From NCBI RefSeq assembly GCF_002188465.1, contig NZ_NINW01000008.1, forward strand, positions 124,001-188,000: DNA of 64,000 bases, written 5' to 3'. This DNA comes from Pigmentiphaga sp. NML080357. GTDB lineage: Bacteria; Pseudomonadota; Gammaproteobacteria; Burkholderiales; Burkholderiaceae_B. Shown piece by piece: positions 27,292-34,567 of this stretch; positions within the stretch are counted from its first letter, which is position 1, and every line of letters starts with the position of its first letter. A program made the position numbers and the translations under genes. The notes beneath the pieces were generated by a model, which worked only from the letters and a program-made list of their open reading frames with translations, made no database searches and was not told the origin of the DNA.

Positions 27292-27675
27292 TCAAGCCTT
27301 GGCAGCCGGCGTATTGCGTACGAGCTTTTCCTTGATCCGGGCCGATTTGCCCGAACGGGAACGCAAATAGTACAGCTTGGCGCGGCGAACGTCGCCACGG
27401 CGCTTGACTTCGATCGAAGCGATCGTCGGGGCATACAGCTGGAACGTACGCTCCACCCCTTCGCCGGACGAAATCTTGCGAACGATGAACGACGAGTTCA
27501 GGCCACGATTGCGCTTGGCGATGACCACGCCTTCGTATGCCTGCACGCGCTTGCGGTTGCCTTCAACCACGTTGACGTTGACCACCACGGTATCGCCGGG
27601 AGCGAATTCGGGAATGGTCTTGTTGGCCGTCAAGCGGGCCAGCTCTTCTTGCTCGAGGACTTGGATCAGGTCCAT
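27292..27675 (-). CDS. rplS: 50S ribosomal protein L19
   Basis: L19, 127 residues, sits at the 30S-50S interface. It begins [15 protein letters not shown] and contains [37 protein letters not shown] and [16 protein letters not shown], all typical. It is the last gene of rpsP-rimM-trmD-rplS and is followed by a clear terminator. Confidence 0.98.
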   Translation of the reverse strand: MDLIQVLEQEELARLTANKTIPEFAPGDTVVVNVNVVEGNRKRVQAYEGVVIAKRNRGLNSSFIVRKISSGEGVERTFQLYAPTIASIEVKRRGDVRRAKLYYLRSRSGKSARIKEKLVRNTPAAKA

Positions 27676-27798
27676 TTCTATCTCCGATAACCATCATGCG
27701 TGGCGGTTCTGCTTTTCATGGCACCGCCACCAGAGGATGGGGGTTCCCCGCCGGACTCATGCCCGGCAGGCTTGCTGCAACGCCGGCCGCCGTGGCGG

Positions 27799-28584
27799 TC
27801 AGCGCTTGCCCTCCCTTTGCAGGTCGGACAGAAACTTCTCGTCGTCGCGGCTCAACCAGCCGCGCTCGCGTGCCGCCTCGATCAGGTCGGGGCGCTTTCT
27901 GAGCGTCGCTTCCAGCGACTGCCTGCGCCGCCAACGCACGATGTTGGCATGATGCCCGGACAGCAGGACCTCGGGCACAGGCTCGCCCGCATAGACCTCG
28001 GGCCGCGTATAGTGCGGGCAATCCAGCAGCCCGGACAACTGTTCGTTGAACGAGTCCTGCACGGCGGACTCGTCGTCGTTCAATACGCCGGGCAGCAACC
28101 TGACCGCGGCGTCCATCATCGCCATCGCGGCGATTTCGCCGCCGGACAGGACGAAATCGCCCAGCGACATTTCCTGCGTCACCCAGCGGTCGATGAACCG
28201 CTGGTCGATTCCTTCATAGCGGCCGCACACCAGGATGGCACCCGGGCCGCCCGCCAGCGATTGCGCCGCGGCCTGGTCGAAGCGCCGGCCCTGCGGCGAC
28301 AACAGGATCACCTCGGATTCCGGCAACCCCGCTTGCGCCCGCTGTTCCCGCGCGGCGCAGACCGCCTTCTCGAGCGGCTCGACCCGCATCACCATGCCGG
28401 GACCGCCGCCATACGGCCGGTCGTCGACCGTGCGATGCACGTCCATCGTGAAATCCCGCGGATTCCACCGATGCAACTGCCACCGACCCTGCGCATGCGC
28501 CCGGCCGGTCACGCCCTGCTCGCTGACGGCGTCGAACATCGGGCCGAACAGCGTCACCACGTCGAACCGCAACATCCCGCTCAT
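27799..28584 (-). CDS. trmD: tRNA (guanine-37 N1)-methyltransferase
   Basis: TrmD, 261 residues, makes m1G37 in tRNAs reading CCN and related codons, preventing +1 frameshifts. The trefoil-knot SPOUT features are [41 protein letters not shown] and [15 protein letters not shown]. The start at 28584 ([13 protein letters not shown]) is set by homology; ATG 28575 (MLRFDVV) is equally possible. It follows rimM by 10 bp. Confidence 0.97.
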   Translation of the reverse strand: MSGMLRFDVVTLFGPMFDAVSEQGVTGRAHAQGRWQLHRWNPRDFTMDVHRTVDDRPYGGGPGMVMRVEPLEKAVCAAREQRAQAGLPESEVILLSPQGRRFDQAAAQSLAGGPGAILVCGRYEGIDQRFIDRWVTQEMSLGDFVLSGGEIAAMAMMDAAVRLLPGVLNDDESAVQDSFNEQLSGLLDCPHYTRPEVYAGEPVPEVLLSGHHANIVRWRRRQSLEATLRKRPDLIEAARERGWLSRDDEKFLSDLQREGKR

Positions 28585-28594
28585 GGCGCGATCC

Positions 28595-29203
28595 TCAAAA
28601 CCCTTCCGGCCAATCGCTGTCGATGCGCCGGGCGTCCAGGTCCACGCCGCGAATATAGGCCTCGACGAACGGCACCAGGGTTTCGCGCTGCCGGCCCCGG
28701 TCATCCATCATGGGCTGCGTGGGCTGGCCGGGAGCGACCGGCACGACGAGGGCCACATGCAGGATGGCATGGGCGCCATTGTCGCTGACCTCGGACACCG
28801 AGCCCAGCAGCCGTTCCTCGCCGTGTTCTCCCTTGCCGATCAACTGGCAGCCGATCAGGTCCACCCAGTAGAACTCGCCTTCGGCAAGCCGGGGAAACTG
28901 GCTGCGGGGTACCAGCACGACCCACCCCTTCCAGGCCTGGGCCTGGTCGCGGTCGGACACGCCTGACCACGTCGCGGTGACCGAGGCACCATGCCGCCTG
29001 GCATTGACGACCTCGACGCGCCGCACTTCCTTGCCCTTGCGCAGCCACCACGTACGGGTGCCGAGCAAGGCTTCGGACTGCGCCGAATACGGCTGGATCT
29101 TGAGTCCGCCGCGCACTCCGTAGGCTTCCGTCACGTGCCCGACTTCGATCAGGTCGGCGGGCGCGGCGGGGTCCTCCCGGGGGGCCGTGGACGCAGTCGA
29201 CAC
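28595..29203 (-). CDS. rimM: 16S rRNA processing protein RimM
   Basis: RimM, 202 residues, assists maturation of the 30S head. It shows [20 protein letters not shown], then [29 protein letters not shown] and late [16 protein letters not shown]. The N-terminal 20 residues are Ala/Pro-rich. Order with rpsP and trmD is the classical operon. Contact with S19 is known for the family. Confidence 0.96.
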   Translation of the reverse strand: MSTASTAPREDPAAPADLIEVGHVTEAYGVRGGLKIQPYSAQSEALLGTRTWWLRKGKEVRRVEVVNARRHGASVTATWSGVSDRDQAQAWKGWVVLVPRSQFPRLAEGEFYWVDLIGCQLIGKGEHGEERLLGSVSEVSDNGAHAILHVALVVPVAPGQPTQPMMDDRGRQRETLVPFVEAYIRGVDLDARRIDSDWPEGF

Positions 29204-29209
29204 GGGTAA

Positions 29210-29470
29210 TCAGGCAGCCGAAGCGACCTTGCTGCTGTATTCCTTGACGAGGCGGGCCACGGCCGGCGACAGTTGCGCGCCGTTCTTGGTCCAGTGCTCG
29301 ACGCGGTCCAGCGCGATGCGCAGGCCTTCCTCACCCTCCGAGGCGACCGGGTTGTAGAAACCCACGCGCTCGATGAAGCGGCCATCGCGGCGGTTGCGCG
29401 AATCGGCAGCAACGAGGTTGTAGAAGGGGCGCTTCTTCGAACCGCCGCGAGACATACGAATCACCACCAT
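29210..29470 (-). CDS. rpsP: 30S ribosomal protein S16
   Basis: S16, 86 residues, starts [20 protein letters not shown] with [20 protein letters not shown] next, the family signature. The start at 29470 is fixed by homology; the frame remains open for about 23 codons upstream without ribosomal similarity. It is the first gene of the operon, and the AT-richer stretch at 29471-29580 should hold the promoter. Confidence 0.98.
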   Translation of the reverse strand: MVVIRMSRGGSKKRPFYNLVAADSRNRRDGRFIERVGFYNPVASEGEEGLRIALDRVEHWTKNGAQLSPAVARLVKEYSSKVASAA

Positions 29471-29581
29471 AGGTAATCCTTGGAAAAAGGTTGAACAACA
29501 AAAGCCAGAAAGTATAGCCCGCCACGCTGTGCCTAGCAAGCCAGCATGCGGTAAAGTCCTTCAAAATCAAGGCGTTCGACG

Positions 29582-30037
29582 ATGACTTCCCAACACATCC
29601 CTACCTCTTCCGATGACCATGCCTCCCCGAACCCCGCCGCCCCGTTCCGGCACAAGGCCCTGGCCGGCCTGCTGGCCTTCCTGCTGGGCTGGGCGGGCGC
29701 CCATTGGTGGTACCTGGGGCGCCGCTACGCTTGGGTGCCGCTGCTGTTCTCGCTGCTGATGCTGGGGACGGCGCTGCGCGCCGAGGCCTGGTATTTCCAC
29801 CCGGCCTTCTTCCTGTTCCTCGTACCGGCCGTGGCGGGATTCATCGAGGCGCTGGTCATCTGCCTGACGCCGGACGCGAAGTTCGACGCCAGGTACAACG
29901 CCGGCCATACGCGCCGCTCCCAGACCGGATGGGCGCCCATCCTGGTGGCCATCGCCACGCTGGCGATCGGCACGGCCATCCTGATGCTGGGCATCGTGCT
30001 GCTGTTCCAGAGCCTCTTCGAGGGCGTTCCCGCCTAG
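29582..30037 (+). CDS. TM2-domain-like membrane protein
   Basis: This 151-residue protein has three to four hydrophobic helices (about residues 22-40, 45-65, 75-100, 118-145). The segment KALAGLLAFLLGWAGAHWWY followed by LGRRYAWVP resembles the TM2 domain, whose core is a loop between two helices with G-x-x-G-x-H-x-x-Y. The function of bacterial TM2 proteins is largely unknown. It is convergent with the radical SAM gene. Confidence 0.78.
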   Translation: MTSQHIPTSSDDHASPNPAAPFRHKALAGLLAFLLGWAGAHWWYLGRRYAWVPLLFSLLMLGTALRAEAWYFHPAFFLFLVPAVAGFIEALVICLTPDAKFDARYNAGHTRRSQTGWAPILVAIATLAIGTAILMLGIVLLFQSLFEGVPA

Positions 30038-30053
30038 GCCGTGCCGCGAGCCG

Positions 30054-30071
30054 TGTTCGGCTAGCCGAACA
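30054..30071. terminator. Perfect 18-bp palindrome spanning a stop codon
   Basis: TGTTCGGCT-AGCCGAACA is a perfect palindrome between convergent genes. It contains the TAG stop codon of the radical SAM gene on the minus strand. It may serve as a bidirectional transcript-end hairpin, though it lacks a T tract. Confidence 0.45.
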
Positions 30072-31197
30072 GCGACATCTGGCGCGCATCGGCAGGCGGC
30101 GCCGGACCCCGGCCATCGCGCGCCGGCGGCCGGAACAGGCCGGTCTCGAGATCGATGCGGTTGCCTGACAAGCCGAACCGCCGGGCAGCCCGCTTGAAGC
30201 GCTGGTCGATCAGGTCGGCCCAGATGCCCTGCCCCCGCATGCGGTTGCCGAAGCGGGGATCGTTGAGCTTGCCGCCCCGCAGGTCCTCGATGCAATGCAG
30301 GACCTTCGCCTTGCGGTCGGGGAAATGGGCCTCCAGCCAGTCCAGGAACACCGCCTTGACCTCCCAGGGCAGCCTGAGCATGGTGTAGAAGGCCACCCGG
30401 GCCCCGGCCCCGGCGGCGGCCTCCAGCACGTGCTCGATCTGCTCATCGGTGATGAACGGGATGACAGGCGCCAGCGACACGCCTACCGGCACGCCGGCGG
30501 CGGTCAGTTCGCGCACGGCTTCCAGCCGGCGCCATGGCGCCGCCGCCCGGGGTTCCAGCGTGCGGGCCACCTCCCCATCCAACGTGGTGATCGTGACGTA
30601 CACCGCCACCAGATTCAGCTCGGCCAGCCTGGCAAGAAGGTCGATGTCGCGAGCCACCAGCCCCCCCTTGGTGACCAGCGACACGGGATGCCGGGTTTCC
30701 AGCAGCAGTTCCAGCAGCCCCCGCGTCAGCTTCCATTGGCGCTCGATCGGCTGGTAGGCATCGGTGGCCGATCCAATGTTGACGACGTCCACCTTGTAAC
30801 CCGGCCGGGCGAGTTCGGCGCGCAAGGCCTCGACCGCGTTGGACTTGGCGACGAGCCTGGTCTCGAAATCCAGCCCCGGCGACCATCCCAGATAGGCGTG
30901 CGTGGGACGGGCGAAACAATAGACGCAACCGTGCTCGCAGCCCCGATAGGGATTGATGGCGCGGTCGAAGGGAATATCCGGGGAGTCGTTGCGGGACAGG
31001 ATCTTGCGCGCGCGCTCGACGGCGACCTGGGTCCTGAGCGCAGGAAGGGCCTCTTCAGGAGCGACCCAGCCGTCATCCACCGCGTCGCGCTGGTCGGCCT
31101 CGAAGCGATGCTTGACGTTGACGACGGCGCCCCGTCCGCGCCGCGGGACGAGGGGAGCCTGGAGGTAGCCGTTTTCGGGCAGATCATCGTTTTCCAC
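30061..31197 (-). CDS. PA0069-family radical SAM protein, LexA-controlled
   Basis: This 378-residue radical SAM enzyme has the cluster-binding motif CEHGCVYCFA (CxxxCxxC type, about residues 86-95) inside INPYRGCEHGCVYCFARP, and downstream SATDAYQPIERQWKLTRGLL, as in the PA0069/SplB-like branch (spore photoproduct lyase-related). The start is a GTG at 31197. Only six bases separate it from a near-perfect LexA box, so the transcript is probably leaderless or nearly so. SOS control and the SplB relationship suggest a DNA-damage role, but the reaction is unknown. Confidence 0.9.
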   Translation of the reverse strand: MENDDLPENGYLQAPLVPRRGRGAVVNVKHRFEADQRDAVDDGWVAPEEALPALRTQVAVERARKILSRNDSPDIPFDRAINPYRGCEHGCVYCFARPTHAYLGWSPGLDFETRLVAKSNAVEALRAELARPGYKVDVVNIGSATDAYQPIERQWKLTRGLLELLLETRHPVSLVTKGGLVARDIDLLARLAELNLVAVYVTITTLDGEVARTLEPRAAAPWRRLEAVRELTAAGVPVGVSLAPVIPFITDEQIEHVLEAAAGAGARVAFYTMLRLPWEVKAVFLDWLEAHFPDRKAKVLHCIEDLRGGKLNDPRFGNRMRGQGIWADLIDQRFKRAARRFGLSGNRIDLETGLFRPPARDGRGPAPPADARQMSLFG

Positions 31198-31203
31198 CCT
31201 GGA

Positions 31204-31223
31204 TACTGTATATCCATACAGTA
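31204..31223 (-). promoter_or_regulatory. LexA (SOS) box
   Basis: TACTGTATATCCATACAGTA matches the 20-bp E. coli SOS consensus TACTG(TA)5CAGTA at 18 positions, with both CTGT and ACAG arms perfect. It lies six bases before the GTG of the radical SAM gene. A possible minus-strand promoter, TTGTGA (31233-31228) with TATACA inside the box, would be occluded by LexA. Confidence 0.88.
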
Positions 31224-31278
31224 TTTTTCACAATCTCTTCGCCTTCGTGCTGCAAAAAATATTTTCTTGTAAATATAT

Positions 31279-31302
31279 AATTTCTATAATTAATTAGAAA
31301 TT
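31279..31302. promoter_or_regulatory. AT-rich inverted repeat in front of the hydrolase gene
   Basis: AATTTCTA-TAATTAAT-TAGAAATT is a perfect 8-bp inverted repeat ending 13 bp before the hydrolase ATG at 31316. The 31224-31315 island is strikingly AT-rich in this GC-rich genome. It looks like an operator for a dimeric regulator, possibly the GntR protein encoded downstream. Confidence 0.55.
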
Positions 31303-31315
31303 TACGAGACATCCA

Positions 31316-32182
31316 ATGGAACATGCCTTGCTGCCCGCACAACCTCCCCTGCCGTTCCCCGCGGCGCAACGCTATGAAGAAACGGTGCTGGAATGGGCTC
31401 GCGGCGTGGATCCTGGAAACCTGCAGGCCCGGGACCTGGCCTATGGCCCCGATCCCCAGCACCGCTACGACGTGTTCGCCCCCGATGGCATGCGCGACGC
31501 GCCGGTGCTGGTGTTCTGGCATGGCGGAGGCTGGACCAACGGCTACAAGGAATATGCGCATTTCATGGCCGAGGCGGTCATGCGGCGAGGAATGGTGTTC
31601 GTCACGCCTACCTACCGGCTGGCGCCCCGCCACCGGCTGCCCGCCGCGTTCGACGATGCGACCCTGCTGCTGGCCGAGTTGCGGCGGAACGTGGGCAAAT
31701 GGGGCGGCGACGCCCGGAATCTCTATCTGGCCGGACATTCCGCGGGCGGCGGGATCGCCGCGATGGCGGCCTTGCGCCAGTCAGCCCTGGAGAAAGCGGG
31801 CGTACCGCCCGGCGACATCCGGGGTTGCCTGCCCATCAGCGGCGTCATGGACCTGCACCACCCCTGCCCCGGGCCCGGGAGCCTGGAAGAACGCGTGTAC
31901 TCCACCTTGCTGGAACAGCCGGCCGAGGACGCACTGATGAGCGCCATCAGCTGGACCGCCGGCAACCGGGTTCCGATGATGGCGAGCTATGGGGAACGGG
32001 ACAGCGCACGCGTGATCAGCGGCAATACGCGCATGCACGAACTATTGAAGCGCCAGCCCGCCGAGGCCAGCCTGCGCGCGTGGGAGGATCTCGATCACTT
32101 CGATACCCACCTGATGCTGGCCGATCCGGCCCATGAGTGGTACGGACAGCTTGAAGCGCTGGTGGCGCGTACCTGTCGCTAG
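31316..32182 (+). CDS. Alpha/beta hydrolase (kynurenine formamidase/esterase-like)
   Basis: This 288-residue alpha/beta hydrolase has the oxyanion motif HGGGW at residues 69-73 and nucleophile elbow GHSAGG at 140-145 (Ser142), the arrangement of HSL-type esterases and kynurenine formamidases. The C-terminal EDLDHFDTHLM gives a catalytic His candidate. No signal peptide, so it acts in the cytoplasm. The neighbouring GntR regulator, broken Bug receptor and SDR suggest a catabolic role on an ester or amide. Confidence 0.85.
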   Translation: MEHALLPAQPPLPFPAAQRYEETVLEWARGVDPGNLQARDLAYGPDPQHRYDVFAPDGMRDAPVLVFWHGGGWTNGYKEYAHFMAEAVMRRGMVFVTPTYRLAPRHRLPAAFDDATLLLAELRRNVGKWGGDARNLYLAGHSAGGGIAAMAALRQSALEKAGVPPGDIRGCLPISGVMDLHHPCPGPGSLEERVYSTLLEQPAEDALMSAISWTAGNRVPMMASYGERDSARVISGNTRMHELLKRQPAEASLRAWEDLDHFDTHLMLADPAHEWYGQLEALVARTCR

Positions 32183-32204
32183 CGCGCCGAGAGCCGCCTC
32201 CGGG

Positions 32205-32924
32205 CTACTCGGCGAAACGCTCGCCCAGCACCTGCGCGGTCCGCATCAGGTGGCTGCGCAGCAACTCGCAGGCCAGGCCGGCGTTGCGGTCCAGGGCGGC
32301 CTCCATCAGTTGCGCATGTTCACTCATCACGTCATCCTCGAGCTGCTGCGTCGAGGCCGTATAGGCGAGCCGGATCCGGCGGTAGCGTTCGGAATGGTCG
32401 ATCAATTGTTCGTCGATGCGCATCAGCCACTTCGATCGCGCGGCGGCCAGAAGCGCGGCGTGGAACCCCCGGTGGGCCGCTTCCCACAGTTCCACCGCCA
32501 CCAGGTCGTTCGGATCCTGAGGCAGACGCGCCCGCGTCAGCTTGTAGTAGGCAGCCGTGATGCTTGCCCCCCAGTCGTCGTCGCCATGTTCGATGGCGTC
32601 CTGGAGCAGCAGAGTCTCGATGGCGGTGCGGGCATGCATCAGGTCGATCATGTCCTCCTTGGACAAGGGCGAGACGCTGAAGCCGCGCTGGCCGTCGTTG
32701 CTGACCAGGCCTTCGCCGGACAACTGCATGAGGGCTTCGCGTATCGGGCTGATACCCAGCTCGTAGCGCTGCTGCAAGGCCTGCAGCCGGAGCTTCTGGC
32801 CGGGCGCCAGCGCGCCGGCGATCACGTCGGCGCGCAGGTGTTGGTACGCCCGTTCGGACATGGTCTCCGAAGGCGCCTTGGCGGCAGGCACCCGGACCTT
32901 GGCGGGCGTTTCGTCTGATCGCAT
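32205..32924 (-). CDS. GntR-family (FCD/FadR subgroup) transcriptional regulator
   Basis: This 239-residue regulator has an N-terminal winged helix (SERAYQHLRADVIAGALAPG, then ISPIREALMQLSGEGLV at about residues 58-74) and an all-helical FCD ligand domain with D/H metal-site candidates (HRGFHAALLAA; SEHAQLMEAAL). The start is ATG 32924. It is divergent from the broken Bug receptor and the SDR gene, which it probably represses, binding the AT-rich inverted repeats nearby. Inducers of the subgroup are carboxylic acids. Confidence 0.92.
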   Translation of the reverse strand: MRSDETPAKVRVPAAKAPSETMSERAYQHLRADVIAGALAPGQKLRLQALQQRYELGISPIREALMQLSGEGLVSNDGQRGFSVSPLSKEDMIDLMHARTAIETLLLQDAIEHGDDDWGASITAAYYKLTRARLPQDPNDLVAVELWEAAHRGFHAALLAAARSKWLMRIDEQLIDHSERYRRIRLAYTASTQQLEDDVMSEHAQLMEAALDRNAGLACELLRSHLMRTAQVLGERFAE

Positions 32925-33053
32925 GGGATATACCGCTCCGGCGACGATTGAATATATACAAAACCTGTTTCTCATAAATTTTAGCGCATGCCCTGTTTCA
33001 CCGGTGGCGAGCTCAACGGAGAGGGTTTCTCCCTAAATCCGCACGGCGCCAAG

Positions 33054-33086
33054 TAATTTATATTTTTAATAAGTTCATATAAATTA
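33054..33086. promoter_or_regulatory. AT-rich inverted repeat upstream of the Bug pseudogene/SDR
   Basis: TAATTTATAT (33054-33063) and ATATAAATTA (33077-33086) form a perfect 10-bp inverted repeat with a 13-bp spacer, 19 bp before the receptor start. Like the repeat at 31279-31302 it is an AT island in GC-rich DNA and a candidate operator of the divergent GntR protein. Confidence 0.55.
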
Positions 33087-33105
33087 ATTTCAAAGGCTTC
33101 CAGGG

Positions 33106-33751
33106 ATGGCCATGATCGATCTCGCCAGACGCACCATGCTCGCCGCTGTCGCCGCGGCAGTCTCCTTCGCCACGCTGTCCGCCGCGGCAACGGCTGCCGG
33201 CTATCCCGACAAGCCGGTCAGGATCATCGTCGCCTATCCCGCGGGCGGCGACACCGACGTGCTGGCCCGTTGGATAGGCGAAAAACTCAGCGCCAAATGG
33301 GGCCAACCTGTCGTGGTGGAGAACCGCAGCGGCGCGGCCGGTTCGATAGGCAGCGCCTACGTGGCCCGGGCCGCCGCAGATGGCTATACCCTGCTGTTGG
33401 CGCCCAACACGCTGGCCATCGTGCCCCACGTACTCAAGCCTGGCACCGGCGCCGACTACAACGCCCAGACCGACTTCACGCCCATCGCCGAAATCGGCAC
33501 ACAGTCGCTGTTCCTGGCCAGTTCCCAACAGGCAAGCCCTGCTCGGGCCGCGCGGGCTGCCGGCCGATGTCGTGCAGAAACTGAATGCGGCAGTGAACGA
33601 GATCATCAAGATGCCGGACATCGTGTCCCGCGCCGCCGTGATGGGGCTCACGCCCACGGGCGGCACGCCCGGGGCCCTGGCCCGGCGCATCGCCACCGAC
33701 GACACACGCTACGCCCGCATCATCAAGGAATTCGGCATCCAGGCGAACTGA
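33106..33751 (+). pseudogene. Bug-family substrate-binding protein with internal deletion and frameshift
   Basis: The first about 140 codons encode a normal Bug N-terminus: signal peptide, YPDKPVRIIVAYPAGGDTD, VVVENRSGAAGS, ADGYTLLLAP and TPIAEIGTQSLFLASS. From about 33520-33540 the homology jumps to the C-terminal end (LLGPRGLPADVVQKLNAAVN to EFGIQAN) in a different frame, ending at 33751. Compared with the intact receptor at 760-1731, about 115-120 codons are missing, including most of domain 2. The product would be nonfunctional. The flanking operon genes look intact. Confidence 0.85.
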
Positions 33752-33788
33752 GTTTTCTTCGCGGCCGTCACAAACCAGGAAAGAGGAC

Positions 33789-34535
33789 ATGCACGATACT
33801 CATCCGCCCGGCAAGCAAGTCGCCTACGTCACCGGCGGCGCCTCGGGCATCGGCTACGCGACGGCGCGACGCCTTGCCGTGACGGGATTCCGCGTGGCCA
33901 TCCTGGACCTCGGCGAGGACCGGGTCCGGGCGGCAGCAAAGGAATTGTCGGCGCTCGGGCTGGACGCGCACGGCTACGTGGTCGACGTGCGCGACCGCAA
34001 GACTGTGGCCGGCATCATGGACGGCGAAGGGCGAGTCGACGTGGTCGTCTGCGCGGCGGGCATCTACACTCCGCGCCAGTTCGACGAGATCTCGGACGAG
34101 GACTTCCGGCGCACCGTCGACGTCAACCTGCTCGGCGTGTTCGTGCCCGCGCAGGAAGGCGCGCGCCGCATGCAGCCGGGCGGGCGCATCGTGACCGTGT
34201 CGTCGCGCGGCGCGCTCGGCGGGTACGGCTTCGCCGACTACGTCGCCTCCAAGGCCGGGGTCATCGGCCTGACCCGCGCCATGGCGCTGGAGCTGCGGGC
34301 GCGCCGCATCGCGGTCAACTCGATCGCACCGGGCTTCACCGACACCCCGATGACGCGCACCATGCCACCCGACCAGTACGCCAGGGCCGTCGCGCTGGAG
34401 CCCGGCGGCGCACCGGCGACGCCGGACGACATCGCCGTCGCCATCGAGTTCTTCGCCTCGCCCGCGACGAAGTTCATCACCGGCCAGACTTTGTTCGTGG
34501 ACGGCGGCAAATCGCTGGGTGGCCTGGGCATCTAG
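33789..34535 (+). CDS. Short-chain dehydrogenase/reductase
   Basis: This 248-residue classical SDR has the cofactor motif TGGASGIG at about residues 15-22, NNAG-equivalent CAAGIYTP, the catalytic Tyr and Lys in YVASK, and the C-terminal GQTLFVDGGKSLGGLGI. The acidic Asp in ILDLGEDRV after strand 2 favours NAD(H). It follows the broken Bug gene by 37 bp and is likely co-transcribed under the GntR regulator. The alcohol or ketone substrate is unknown. Confidence 0.92.
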   Translation: MHDTHPPGKQVAYVTGGASGIGYATARRLAVTGFRVAILDLGEDRVRAAAKELSALGLDAHGYVVDVRDRKTVAGIMDGEGRVDVVVCAAGIYTPRQFDEISDEDFRRTVDVNLLGVFVPAQEGARRMQPGGRIVTVSSRGALGGYGFADYVASKAGVIGLTRAMALELRARRIAVNSIAPGFTDTPMTRTMPPDQYARAVALEPGGAPATPDDIAVAIEFFASPATKFITGQTLFVDGGKSLGGLGI

Positions 34536-34567
34536 GATACCGGGGCCGGCGGTTTACACTTCCGGCC

